A stretch of DNA of 26,630 nucleotides from CAYNDB01 sp964395915 (GCA_964395915.1 CAYNDB010000022.1:1-26630); one strand, 5' to 3'. Shown: positions 16,691 through 24,950, numbered from the stretch's first letter. The notes: generated from the sequence alone by a model not told the origin. Program-made: numbers and translations.

Positions 16691-17793
16691 AAACTATATT
16701 GACGTTTGTGTTATCTCTCTTGATTTTTGTTGTCTTTTCACCAGGCTCCGCGTTCGCGACTGATCTAAGCGCTGTAATAGAAATGGCTGATTCCGGCGAT
16801 GTCGACGGGGCGATCAAAAAACTCGATGAGATGCTTAAACAGGATGAGGGGAATATACAGGTCCGTTTTTTCAAAGCCACACTGCTTATGGAGGCGGGAA
16901 GGGCGAATGAAGCCCAAGCCGTTCTGGAAGATGTGACCAGGCGATATCCCGACCTGCCGGAAGCGTATAACAATCTTGCGGCCCTGCATGCCAGCCAGGG
17001 GAGGCTTATTCAGGCCAAGACCATGCTGGAAAACCTAACTATTTCCCATCCCAATTTCGCCATAGCTCATGAAAACCTGAGCGATATCTACGCCGCCCTG
17101 GCAAGCCAGGGGATGGAAAGAGCCGCAAGGCTGGGAGCAAGGTCTGAAACATCCAGACGAAAACTTGAGCTTTTAGAAGAGATTGTAGAGTTTGTGCCTC
17201 TGGAAGATGAGGCGAAAAACGCAAAAGAGGTCAAAAAAGCATCTTATAAGAAGGCTGAGCCGAAAAAGATAAAAGTAAAGACCTCCACTCCGCCAAAACA
17301 GGTTGAAAAGACACAACCTGTCGCCAAACCTAAACCTGTCGAAAAGGTGGTGGTGGCAGCGGTTGAGACTAGGAAAGAGGAAAAAGTTGTGGCGCCTCCA
17401 ATTGAGCCTGCGGAGCCTAAGCTTGTTGAGAAGCCAAAGCCTGTCGCCAAACCAATCAGGCAGGTTATAGTTGACTTTGTTAACAGCTGGCGTCGCGCCT
17501 GGGTATCCAAAGATATTAAAAAATATAGCGCGCATTATACCGACGATTTTAAATACAAGGGGATAGAAAAAGCGGTATGGATGAAGAAGAAACTTGCGCG
17601 GTTTAAAAAGTCCGGAGCTATAGACATGAAAGTAAGCGATGTTAAGGTGGCTATTGGTGATGGGAAAGCTGTTGTCACGTTTACCCAGGCGTATAAATCC
17701 AATGTTATTAATAGTGTGGGGAAAAAGCGTTTGAAGTTAGTTAATACCGATAACGGATGGAAAATAGCGTCCGAGAAATGGTCCCCTAAATAG
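16687..17793 (+). CDS. Secreted TPR protein with Lys/Pro linker and NTF2-like domain
   Basis: 368 residues from ATG 16687, supported by GGAGG seven bases upstream and the ATGA overlap with the previous gene. A signal peptide (about 1-22, ending AFA) is followed by tetratricopeptide repeats (about 25-150), a Lys/Pro/Glu/Val-rich linker (about 185-268) with repeated KPVEK and KPVAK units, and a C-terminal domain (about 270-368) with the SnoaL/NTF2-like pattern: VNSWRRAWVSKDIKKYSAHY at its start and GWKIASEKW at its end. Such C-terminal domains are found on periplasmic proteins, including Cds6-type ones. The Lys-rich linker may bind acidic partners or the cell wall. Function unknown; an adaptor role in the cytochrome cluster is inferred. 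Confidence 0.8.
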   Translation: MKTILTFVLSLLIFVVFSPGSAFATDLSAVIEMADSGDVDGAIKKLDEMLKQDEGNIQVRFFKATLLMEAGRANEAQAVLEDVTRRYPDLPEAYNNLAALHASQGRLIQAKTMLENLTISHPNFAIAHENLSDIYAALASQGMERAARLGARSETSRRKLELLEEIVEFVPLEDEAKNAKEVKKASYKKAEPKKIKVKTSTPPKQVEKTQPVAKPKPVEKVVVAAVETRKEEKVVAPPIEPAEPKLVEKPKPVAKPIRQVIVDFVNSWRRAWVSKDIKKYSAHYTDDFKYKGIEKAVWMKKKLARFKKSGAIDMKVSDVKVAIGDGKAVVTFTQAYKSNVINSVGKKRLKLVNTDNGWKIASEKWSPK

Positions 17794-17879
17794 TTATGTT
17801 GAACTTTTCTTTTTATTTGTCATCTGCTTTACATAGGCCTTAAATACAGGTTATTCTATAAGAAGTAAGGGCGTCCTAT

Positions 17880-17895
17880 AACCACGATAGTGGTT
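17880..17895. other. Short perfect hairpin between the TPR and HAMP genes
   Basis: AACCAC, loop GATA, GTGGTT: a six-base-pair stem with a tetraloop, followed by TATTTTA. It could be a weak terminator after the TPR/NTF2 gene or an operator for the gene starting about 30 bases later. The evidence is only the symmetry. Confidence 0.3.
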
Positions 17896-17926
17896 TATTT
17901 TACCTCTCATACGCGCAGTGAATCAT

Positions 17927-18373
17927 ATGGTCGATCGAAACGCTTCAAATGTTGATGAGCGGATTATTTCCAAGCCATTCGGAATGGTTTATCTAAGTCG
18001 TATAACCATCGCGGTGGTTGCTGGAGCGGCTCTAAGCATTTTCCTTATCTACTTCCTTTTAAACCGCGATTTAAGCGGTGGATATTTTGANNNNNNNNNN
18101 NNNNNNNNNNNNNNNNNNNNNNNNNNNNNNNNNNNNNNNNNNNNNNNNNNNNNNNNNNNNNNNNNNNNNNNNNNNNNNNNNNNNNNNNNNGGGTTGAAAT
18201 CCGAGCTTGCGGCTTTTGTTGACGAGATTCAGGAAAAGTGCGACACGATTTCGTCCGATATTGGCAGTCTTGAGGGAGCCTCCGAAGGTGATAAAGCCGA
18301 GCTTGAGAAAAAGCTGAAAGAGGATGTCGAGAGGCTTAATGAAATAACAAAAAGAATTAAGCTTGGCGACTGA
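17927..18373 (+). CDS. HAMP-type membrane protein, interrupted by assembly gap
   Basis: Both ends are visible and the middle is lost in the N-run. The N-terminal piece from ATG 17927 (GTG 17918 is also in frame) has a short cytoplasmic head, one membrane helix and LLNRDLSGGYF. The C-terminal 60 residues after the gap are a charged coiled coil (KLKEDVERLNEITKRIK) ending at TGA 18371-18373. Both ends resemble the layout of the intact HAMP protein at 19227-19796, so they are probably one gene whose second membrane helix and HAMP are missing. The frame matching across 100 N is arbitrary because the true gap length is unknown. The next gene starts four bases after its stop. Confidence 0.6.
   Translation: MVDRNASNVDERIISKPFGMVYLSRITIAVVAGAALSIFLIYFLLNRDLSGGYFXXXXXXXXXXXXXXXXXXXXXXXXXXXXXXXXXXGLKSELAAFVDEIQEKCDTISSDIGSLEGASEGDKAELEKKLKEDVERLNEITKRIKLGD
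18091..18190. other. Assembly gap of 100 N
   Basis: Exactly 100 N, the conventional placeholder for a scaffold gap of unknown size. It falls inside the HAMP-type gene. Confidence 0.99.
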
Positions 18374-18377
18374 AATT

Positions 18378-19196
18378 ATGGTAGGGGAAAAAGCTATAAA
18401 ATATAGTTTCGCAAGATACCTTGCCTTAAGTTTTATGATATCGCTTGTTGCGATATCCGGCTATACATTTGCCATTGGTTCCGGTCCGCATGAAACACAG
18501 CAGGATTGTCTTACATGCCATCTAAACGATCCTGCAAAAGTTGCGGACGCAAGCAAGATGCTTTTCAAGGTGGATTTTACATTTATGTGCTCCAACTGTC
18601 ACGAGGGAATAGAGGCTCTGTCACACCCTGTTGGCATGACGATAAAACAAGTTATCCCAACAGAGTTTCCCAAAGACTGGAAAGGGCAAATGACTTGTGT
18701 TACTTGCCACTTTTTCCACGGTAACACAAACGGAAAATATCTTCGCACTGCGACACGGGGAAGAGATTTTTGTCTGCTGTGCCATGATATGGCGTTCTTC
18801 AAACGGATGAAAGACGCTGGCGAAACATTGAGGGAGGCGCATCTTGAGAGCCTTGCAAAAAATAAATTACCGGTTGGCCCCATAGATTCTGTTTCAGCGG
18901 CGTGTCTTGAGTGTCATGACGGGTCTGTCTCAATAGATACTTTCAGCAACACCTCTCTTTCCGGCAGTCTTGTACAGCATAGCGGAGCCTCATCTCATCC
19001 TATAGGTTTAAACTATGCGGAAAAAGCGCAAGCGGACAGGTCGTATAACCCTCCGGCGGCTCTTCCGAAAGAAGTAATATTGCCGGAGGGCAAAGTAGGG
19101 TGTGTGTCTTGTCATCAACCATATACGGAAAATCACGGCAAGCTTTCTGTAAGCCGCGATGGCAGCAGGCTTTGTTTCTCCTGCCACAATATTTAG
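18378..19196 (+). CDS. Secreted 7-heme c-type cytochrome
   Basis: 272 residues from ATG 18378; a TTG at 18363 would overlap the previous gene. An N-terminal signal or anchor (about 10-33) is followed by seven CXXCH sites with first Cys at about 44, 71, 107, 132, 176, 242 and 266. The motifs include CVTCHFFHG, CLLCHD, CLECHDG and CVSCH, the doubled-CXXCH cytochrome c3-like class. Extra conserved His in SHPVG- and SHPIG-type phrases (in LSHPVG and SSHPIG) are likely axial ligands. It sits between two HAMP-type membrane proteins in one run of genes. It probably passes electrons in the periplasm between the inner membrane and the larger cytochrome encoded upstream; direction and partners are inferred. 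Confidence 0.88.
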   Translation: MVGEKAIKYSFARYLALSFMISLVAISGYTFAIGSGPHETQQDCLTCHLNDPAKVADASKMLFKVDFTFMCSNCHEGIEALSHPVGMTIKQVIPTEFPKDWKGQMTCVTCHFFHGNTNGKYLRTATRGRDFCLLCHDMAFFKRMKDAGETLREAHLESLAKNKLPVGPIDSVSAACLECHDGSVSIDTFSNTSLSGSLVQHSGASSHPIGLNYAEKAQADRSYNPPAALPKEVILPEGKVGCVSCHQPYTENHGKLSVSRDGSRLCFSCHNI

Positions 19197-19226
19197 ATTT
19201 TATTAATATGGCTATAAATAACAGTT

Positions 19227-19796
19227 ATGAATAATTCTTCATCCGGCGGTTACAAACGCAAATTTCTTGTTTTAAAGCCGTTTCAGCTTAAGCTGATAGT
19301 GACTCTTGTTTTAGTCACCGTCGTGTTGATACTTATGTCATCGATAATTCTTTATAATTCGTTAGATAACGTTTTGACGGAGGCTATGTTCTCGTCTCAT
19401 ATCAAGGCGAAAACTTTGAGCGAGCTTTATATGCCGGTTGTCTGGGAGATAAATACCGCCTTCACTCTTTTGCTCATTATTATTGTTGGCATGATATCCG
19501 CCTATATGATAGCCAGGGTGAAAATCGCGTTGCAAGGAATGAGAAGCGGTATAAAGAAGATAAGAGGGCTCAATTTTTCCGACAAGGTTTATATATACAA
19601 CAATGAAGCCGTTGCGGACATGGTTGAGGCTTTCAATAACATGAAATCGGCTATTCAAGGCAGGTTGGCCGATGTGGCGGACGCTGCGGACAATCTGAAG
19701 AGTTTGACCCAGTCCCTGCCCTCCAAAGATTTTGACGCTGAAAAAGCGAAAAAAGAGATTAAAAGGATAAACGAAGCTTTAAGCCATTTCAAATAA
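19227..19796 (+). CDS. HAMP-only two-helix membrane protein
   Basis: 189 residues: an N-terminal basic stretch KRKFLVLKPFQLKL, membrane helix 1 (about 22-43), a short outside loop, membrane helix 2 (about 76-96), then a HAMP-like segment (about 97-148, with NNEAVADMVEAFNNM) and a C-terminal coiled coil. There is no methyl-accepting signalling, kinase or cyclase domain. Such short HAMP proteins are often labelled chemotaxis-like and recur beside multiheme cytochrome genes. It is the last gene of the second cytochrome cluster, 30 bp after the 7-heme gene. It may sense the redox or membrane state or simply anchor the cytochrome; the role is unproven. Confidence 0.75.
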   Translation: MNNSSSGGYKRKFLVLKPFQLKLIVTLVLVTVVLILMSSIILYNSLDNVLTEAMFSSHIKAKTLSELYMPVVWEINTAFTLLLIIIVGMISAYMIARVKIALQGMRSGIKKIRGLNFSDKVYIYNNEAVADMVEAFNNMKSAIQGRLADVADAADNLKSLTQSLPSKDFDAEKAKKEIKRINEALSHFK

Positions 19797-19870
19797 TCAA
19801 CGCTCCTGTTGTATATTGCAAAATAATTTACGCGCCTTGCGGTATCTTCGGTATCGTCTACTCAAAAACT

Positions 19871-19898
19871 TTGACAAAGAGCCAAAAAAATGGATAAT
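19871..19898 (+). promoter_or_regulatory. Sigma-70-type promoter of the speD-speE fusion gene
   Basis: A perfect -35 TTGACA (19871-19876), a 16-base spacer and -10 GATAAT (19893-19898, five of six consensus bases). It lies 37 bases before the ATG of the polyamine gene and separates that gene from the cytochrome operon. Confidence 0.65.
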
Positions 19899-19935
19899 CT
19901 TTCTGTTTTTAATTTTGATAGATATAGGGCATTAA

Positions 19936-21177
19936 ATGACAGAGATAACTAAAGGTTCCGGGTCGCAGGTTAAAACAGATTTTGTTGACGGAGATCATTT
20001 CCACGTGTGGCTAGCGGGCTGCTTCGGCCTGGCCATGACAGACGGGGCGGAACTTGGCAAAGTATTGTCCAACGCGGCGAATGAGTCGGGGCTGGGTGTT
20101 CTGGATGTAAGCGAACACAGTTTTGAAGGTGGTGGATGTTCCGCCACTGTTCTTTTATCGGAGTCGCATCTGGCGGCGCACACATGGCCCGAGCGTGACG
20201 GGCTGACTCTGCTCGATATTTCCACCTGCAATCACAGCATGAATAACAGACGCAAAGCGGAACTCTGTGTATCCATCATTGAAAAACGGCTGAACGCCAA
20301 CAGATCGACTTTGGACAACATGAGTTATGCCCCCAGGTTTTCGGAGCCGCGCGCTCCTGGACAGGGGGTATGGATAGAAGCGAAAGAAATACTTTTGGAT
20401 ATCGACTCAAAATACCAGCGTGTGCAGGTTATACGGACGGAAGGAATGGGAATCACCCTTGTTATCGACGGTCTTTTTCAGGTGTCCGAGGCGGATGAAG
20501 AGTTTTATCACGAGCCGCTTGTCCATCCTGCCATGCTGGCTGTGGATACGCCTAAAGATGTTCTGGTAATAGGCGGCGGCGACGGCGGAGCGATTAAACA
20601 TGTGCTCCGCCACCCTGGTGTGGAATCTGTCGACCTTGTCGAGATAGACGAAGAAGTTATAAACGCGGCGCGCCAATATTTGGGGAAAATACATGGAAAT
20701 TCGTTCGACGACCCACGTGTGCGTGTAAATGTTGTGGACGCTTTTGAATATCTCGATTCCGTCGCAGGACAAAAAGACGTGATAATACTCGATATTACAG
20801 ACCCTGTAGGACCGTGTGAGAGGTTGTTTACAGAGGAGTTTATGGATAAGGTGGCCAAGGCGTTAAAGCCGGGAGGATTGGCTTCCGTGCACTTAGGCTT
20901 CCCTGTATGCTGGCCTGAAGCTTCGAGGATGTCTTACGACGCTGTTAAGGGCGCGTTCAAAAATATCTCCGTGTGTCATTCTTACGTTCCGTTATACTCC
21001 GAGCTGATGGGATTTGCGATTATGTCTAATGATATAGACACCTTTGATGCCGTAAAAGGGCTGGGGGATAAATTTGCCGATAGTGGTATCGATGAAATGG
21101 AGATAATCTCCGAAGAAACCATAGGGGCCATGTTTGCGTTGTCGCCAAAACTTAAAAAGGTTTTCGGGATAAGGTAG
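19936..21177 (+). CDS. Fused S-adenosylmethionine decarboxylase / aminopropyltransferase
   Basis: 413 residues joining two polyamine enzymes. Residues about 20-120 are a bacterial class 1b AdoMet decarboxylase: the self-cleavage site is Glu 76-Ser 77 in LSESHLAAHTWPE, with His 82 and Cys 98 as the other expected catalytic residues. The Ser-to-Cys spacing is one longer than in the Thermotoga enzyme. Residues about 143-413 are a spermidine-synthase-type aminopropyltransferase, with nucleotide-binding GGGDGG (213-218) and the catalytic-site DITDP (Asp 286, Asp 289). The fusion would make decarboxylated AdoMet and transfer its aminopropyl group in one polypeptide. Amine substrate specificity (putrescine, agmatine or other) cannot be read. 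No other polyamine gene is nearby. It is convergent with the cupin gene, six bases apart. Confidence 0.92.
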   Translation: MTEITKGSGSQVKTDFVDGDHFHVWLAGCFGLAMTDGAELGKVLSNAANESGLGVLDVSEHSFEGGGCSATVLLSESHLAAHTWPERDGLTLLDISTCNHSMNNRRKAELCVSIIEKRLNANRSTLDNMSYAPRFSEPRAPGQGVWIEAKEILLDIDSKYQRVQVIRTEGMGITLVIDGLFQVSEADEEFYHEPLVHPAMLAVDTPKDVLVIGGGDGGAIKHVLRHPGVESVDLVEIDEEVINAARQYLGKIHGNSFDDPRVRVNVVDAFEYLDSVAGQKDVIILDITDPVGPCERLFTEEFMDKVAKALKPGGLASVHLGFPVCWPEASRMSYDAVKGAFKNISVCHSYVPLYSELMGFAIMSNDIDTFDAVKGLGDKFADSGIDEMEIISEETIGAMFALSPKLKKVFGIR

Positions 21178-21183
21178 TTTCCC

Positions 21184-21537
21184 CTACACCCTGCCGAAAT
21201 CGTCCTCAAGCCGGATGATATCGTCTTCGCCGAAATAATCGCCCATCTGGACTTCCACGAACACAAGCGGCTCGGTGCCCGGGTTCATGACCCTGTGCGC
21301 CGCTTCCTTCGGGATATCCACCGCCTCGCCAGCTTTTAAGGGTATCTCGCGGTCATCAAGCGTCACAATAGCCTCACCGCTTACCACAACCCAATGCTCG
21401 GCTCTTTGTTTATGCTTCTGCAGGCTCAGCCGCTTCCCGGGGTTTACGACGATACGTTTTACCTTGTGGTCTTCCAGGTCTTCGAGGACTTTGTAATATC
21501 CCCAAGGACGATGATCTTCTTTTGTTTCCGAGCTCAT
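21184..21537 (-). CDS. Small cupin, mannose-6-phosphate isomerase type II-like
   Basis: 117 residues forming a single cupin barrel. It opens with HRPWGYYKVLEDLEDHKVKR and contains PGKRLSLQKHKQRAEHWVVV, the metal-binding cupin 1 motif, then a second motif around PKEAAHRVMNPG. This matches the C-terminal isomerase domain of ManC/AlgA-type bifunctional enzymes, here standing alone without the GDP-mannose pyrophosphorylase half, a common free form. It would interconvert mannose-6-phosphate and fructose-6-phosphate for cell-surface sugar synthesis; stand-alone forms are not always shown to be active. It follows endonuclease V by 71 bases on the minus strand. Confidence 0.88.
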   Translation of the reverse strand: MSSETKEDHRPWGYYKVLEDLEDHKVKRIVVNPGKRLSLQKHKQRAEHWVVVSGEAIVTLDDREIPLKAGEAVDIPKEAAHRVMNPGTEPLVFVEVQMGDYFGEDDIIRLEDDFGRV

Positions 21538-21608
21538 GTTAGTTTCGTGATCGCTCCCTTTTTGTAGATGAAATGTCAGTCGCTTATTATATCCGTTTCT
21601 CGGTTATT

Positions 21609-22271
21609 TTACGTAACGGCTACAGACCCCGCCGTTTTATGAGCTTCGCGGATAGGCTCCGGCAGGCGGTAACGCGAGCAGAGCCGTAAAATCAGTTTCA
21701 CTGCGGTATCAAGGTCGATACGGTGGCCAATGGAAATATATACCGGTTTCACGTTTTCTCTTGTTCTCACTACAGCGCCTATAGTCTCGTTTTTATCCTT
21801 AAGCGCGACTCTCGACCCGCGTTTTTGACCCGGCTCTTTGTGGGTCCCTGTAAGACGTGATTTTGCGCATCCTATGGACGGCAGGTCAAGCTCCACCCCA
21901 ACATGGCAGGCAAGCCCAACTCTTCTTGGGTGGGCGTACCCCTGCCCGTCGACTACAAGAATATCGGGAGCGGTTTTGAGCTTGTCGAAAGCCTCAAATA
22001 TTACCGGAGCCTCGCGAAAAGCCAGAAGCCCGGGGACATAAGGAAACTCGACAGGACGCACAGCCACAGCTTTTTCCAACACTTCAAGTTTCGGGACAGA
22101 CATGGCTATGATAGCGGCGATCGCCCTGTTGTTTCTAATGCTAACGTCTATTCCAGCCGCCACGTTTATATTGCTAAAGGTAGTCCTTTTGATAACCATT
22201 TTAGCGAGCTTATGCTGAAGCTCCCTGGCCTTGCCGGTTGTAATATGGCTGTAATCGACACTCATGACCAT
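21609..22271 (-). CDS. nfi: Endonuclease V
   Basis: 220 residues, the normal length. The catalytic acids are visible: Asp 42 in AAGIDVS, Glu 87 in GLLAFREAP, and Asp 108 in ILVVDGQGYAHPRRVG. The enzyme nicks DNA one base 3' of deaminated adenine (inosine), starting alternative excision repair; the family can also cut inosine RNA. The ATG at 22271 is used; a second ATG two codons later is possible. It starts four bases after the stop of the glycosyltransferase-like gene, so the two are probably co-transcribed. Confidence 0.93.
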   Translation of the reverse strand: MVMSVDYSHITTGKARELQHKLAKMVIKRTTFSNINVAAGIDVSIRNNRAIAAIIAMSVPKLEVLEKAVAVRPVEFPYVPGLLAFREAPVIFEAFDKLKTAPDILVVDGQGYAHPRRVGLACHVGVELDLPSIGCAKSRLTGTHKEPGQKRGSRVALKDKNETIGAVVRTRENVKPVYISIGHRIDLDTAVKLILRLCSRYRLPEPIREAHKTAGSVAVT

Positions 22272-22275
22272 GACT

Positions 22276-23670
22276 TTACATACCCTGTTTTTTTACACTG
22301 TTCAACGTATACACCTTTATCGTTCTGTCGATAGGGTCGCCAGCGCGCGCTCTGAATACGGCCAGAGCCGGTCCTGAAATATCTAATTGTGGGATATCAT
22401 CGCATACGAACGCCTTGCGCGGGCTTGGCCATGTCGCGTCTACCGAGCTTTGCAGATTATGCTTCAGCGTCACACTTTTTACCGTTACTTTAGCCGGATA
22501 CAGATCAAAAAACCTTTCCGCCTCTCCGCAATACAACACCGCGTCGCCGTCGGGGATTTCGTTGAGCCATGTGTGAAGACGTTTAGTCGGCGGCGCAAAG
22601 CTTGGACGATTGGTGTAATCAACAAATATTGTCGCGGCGAGGAATGCGGCCGCAGTTATCGTCAGTAATGGCTTTTTTTTCGCCAGCGGAGCGGCGAGGA
22701 AAATGATCGCCGGAATGAGGGGGACAAAATGCCTGACCTTGGATACGTTTTGCCCAAGGGCGACCCATATCAGGTACGCCGCTGTCGCAATGATAAAGAG
22801 CGCTGTTTCTGCGCTGAACGTTTTCCTGTTTTTGATAGCAAGGAAAATAGCGAAAGCCGACACGCCTATCCACGGTATACGGGTGATGTTCACACCGTTC
22901 CCAACCCACCCCACAGCTTCGGCGATTCTTAAAACGATAGCCATGGCGCGGCTTTCCGTTCCATTGACAGAGCCTAGCGCTCCGCCCCATTGAGTGAAGT
23001 GGCCATTAATAAAAAAGAGGCTGTGCTCATATAGCTCGTGAGGGCCGATTACGATAACTTGAGGTATGAGCCAAAGGAGCGTTCCTAGTATAATGCCGGA
23101 AAATACTCCGCCGACACGCCCAAACCTGATTGAAACCAGCGCGTAAACAAAAGCGTAAGGCCACCATGACAGCCGCACTCCAAGCAAAAGCCCGAAAATA
23201 AATCCTGAGACAAACCACCGGACTCCCGACGTCTTATCCAGCCTGCCAAGCGCGACGACAGCCGATATTAGCAATAACGTTCCAAGGGCTTCCGTCTGGA
23301 TTTTGTGCGAGAACTCGAAAAACACAGGATTTGCCGCCATAAGCGCGGCGCATGTGATAGCGGCTGATTTGCCATATAACCTGCGCGTAAAAACAGCCAG
23401 GAGCAATATAGTAAAAGCTCCGGACAAGGCGGAGACGAAAATCAGCGCATGCCCAGGAGTTTTCAAAAAAGCGTTTGCGATTTTTCCCGCCGCTATATAT
23501 ACGGGGTAGCCGGGAAAATGCGGCTGATGAAAAAGTGGGTCGTATAAATCCACGCCCAGGATGAAATTTACGCCGTCCTGATCTTCAGGCCACGGTGAGG
23601 CGGTGACGATGGCGGCAACGAGGAACGCAGAGAGAATCGCAAAAATAGACAGAGCGGCGGTTTTGCTCAT
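22276..23670 (-). CDS. GT-C-type polytopic glycosyltransferase-like membrane protein
   Basis: 464 residues with about ten or more hydrophobic helices. After the first helix an outward loop carries acidic EDQDGVNF and HFPGYPVYI, the arrangement of the first catalytic loop in GT-C enzymes of the GT39/GT83 (ArnT, PMT) type, where acidic residues bind lipid-linked sugar. The C-terminal 90 residues form a small soluble domain. Such proteins move sugars from polyprenyl phosphate carriers to proteins or lipids outside the inner membrane. Donor and acceptor are unknown. It lies 10 bases after tyrS and four before nfi in a minus-strand run. Confidence 0.72.
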   Translation of the reverse strand: MSKTAALSIFAILSAFLVAAIVTASPWPEDQDGVNFILGVDLYDPLFHQPHFPGYPVYIAAGKIANAFLKTPGHALIFVSALSGAFTILLLAVFTRRLYGKSAAITCAALMAANPVFFEFSHKIQTEALGTLLLISAVVALGRLDKTSGVRWFVSGFIFGLLLGVRLSWWPYAFVYALVSIRFGRVGGVFSGIILGTLLWLIPQVIVIGPHELYEHSLFFINGHFTQWGGALGSVNGTESRAMAIVLRIAEAVGWVGNGVNITRIPWIGVSAFAIFLAIKNRKTFSAETALFIIATAAYLIWVALGQNVSKVRHFVPLIPAIIFLAAPLAKKKPLLTITAAAFLAATIFVDYTNRPSFAPPTKRLHTWLNEIPDGDAVLYCGEAERFFDLYPAKVTVKSVTLKHNLQSSVDATWPSPRKAFVCDDIPQLDISGPALAVFRARAGDPIDRTIKVYTLNSVKKQGM

Positions 23671-23680
23671 AAAATAAAAT

Positions 23681-24850
23681 TTACTTCAGCCTGATAAACT
23701 TTCGTTTACCCACCTTCACAAGCTTCTCGCCGTTTTTGGGAAGCTTATAGTTTTGATCGGTGACTTTCTCTCCGTCGACGGATACAGCCCCCTGCTTGAT
23801 CATACGCCGCCCGTCGGAACTGCTGGTCACCAAACCCGCGTTGTTCAGCGCTTTTGGCAGCCACACCTCGGTAGCCTCGCCCCAGTCGATCTTATATAGC
23901 GCTATATCGTCCGGCGTGTTTTTCTGTTTGAACAGGTCGTCGAACTCTTTCGCAGCCGTTTCAGCCTCTTTGGCGGAGTGGAACCTTGTCACGATTTCCT
24001 TGCCCAGGTTTACTTTTGCGAGTTTCGGGTGCAATTTTCCGCTTTCAATAACGCCTTTCAAAGTTTCCATATCCTTGTTGGAAAGGTCGGACAAAAGCTC
24101 GTAGTACCGGATCATCATCTCGTCCGATATCGACATTATTTTCCCGAATATCTCTTTTGGCGTCTCATCGATGCCTATATAGTTGCCGTACGACTTGCTC
24201 ATTTTCTGAACGCCGTCGGTGCCTTCCAGGAGCGGCAAGATTACGCATACCTGCGGTTTCTGGCCATAGTCGCGTTGAAGGTCACGCCCGACAAGCAGGT
24301 TGAACTTCTGGTCGTTTCCGCCAAGCTCAATGTCGGCCTTCATCACGACAGAGTCGTACCCCTGCATCAGCGGGTATAGAAACTCGTGGATGGATATGCC
24401 TCGCCCTTCCTTGTATCTTTTGGCAAAGTCATCCCTTTCCAGCATCCTTGCCACTGTATATTTGGCGGTAAGCTCTATCATTTCCACAGAGCCAAGCTTG
24501 CCAAGCCATTCGCTGTTGAACAACACCTCGGTTTTTTCAGGGTCGAGGATTTTGAACACCTGTTCTTTATAAGTTTCGGCGTTTTGCGCCACTTCATCTT
24601 TTGTCAATGGAGGCCGGGTTTCCGATTTGCCTGTGGGATCGCCGATCATTCCGGTAAAATCCCCTATGAGAAAAAGGACCGTATGCCCAAGGCTCTGGAA
24701 CTGCCGCAGCTTATGTAAAAGAACCGTGTGCCCCAGATGGAGGTCTGGCGCGGTCGGGTCGAACCCCGCCTTAATGCGAAGAGGTTTCCCTGTTTCCAAA
24801 GATTTTTGAAGCTTCGCCTTAAGGTCTTCCTCCACGAGGATTTCCACGGT
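23681..24850 (-). CDS. tyrS: Tyrosyl-tRNA synthetase, 5' end lost in gap
   Basis: 389 residues plus stop are visible, from TVEILVEEDLKAKLQKSLET to KVGKRKFIRLK. The class I signature HLGH (in DLHLGHTVLL), the KMSKS loop (QKMSKSYGNY) and a C-terminal S4 RNA-binding domain (about the last 65 residues) are present. The overall pattern is the TyrZ-like type 2 form. It attaches tyrosine to tRNA(Tyr). Probably only 10-30 N-terminal residues are missing. The apparent continuation beyond the gap (24951-25051) is not part of it. First gene of the minus-strand run tyrS, GT-C, nfi and perhaps the cupin. Confidence 0.95.
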   Translation of the reverse strand, partial: TVEILVEEDLKAKLQKSLETGKPLRIKAGFDPTAPDLHLGHTVLLHKLRQFQSLGHTVLFLIGDFTGMIGDPTGKSETRPPLTKDEVAQNAETYKEQVFKILDPEKTEVLFNSEWLGKLGSVEMIELTAKYTVARMLERDDFAKRYKEGRGISIHEFLYPLMQGYDSVVMKADIELGGNDQKFNLLVGRDLQRDYGQKPQVCVILPLLEGTDGVQKMSKSYGNYIGIDETPKEIFGKIMSISDEMMIRYYELLSDLSNKDMETLKGVIESGKLHPKLAKVNLGKEIVTRFHSAKEAETAAKEFDDLFKQKNTPDDIALYKIDWGEATEVWLPKALNNAGLVTSSSDGRRMIKQGAVSVDGEKVTDQNYKLPKNGEKLVKVGKRKFIRLK

Positions 24851-24950
24851 NNNNNNNNNNNNNNNNNNNNNNNNNNNNNNNNNNNNNNNNNNNNNNNNNN
24901 NNNNNNNNNNNNNNNNNNNNNNNNNNNNNNNNNNNNNNNNNNNNNNNNNN
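24851..24950. other. Assembly gap of 100 N
   Basis: Exactly 100 N, a scaffold gap of unknown true size. It hides the starts of two divergent genes, tyrS (minus) and the radical-SAM gene (plus), and any promoter between them. Confidence 0.99.

Noticed and set aside
18004..18019. Second near-palindrome (AACCA...TGGTT) similar to the hairpin at 17880-17895, as a paired operator
   Set aside because: It encodes part of the membrane helix of the HAMP-type gene; two short similar palindromes can arise by chance.
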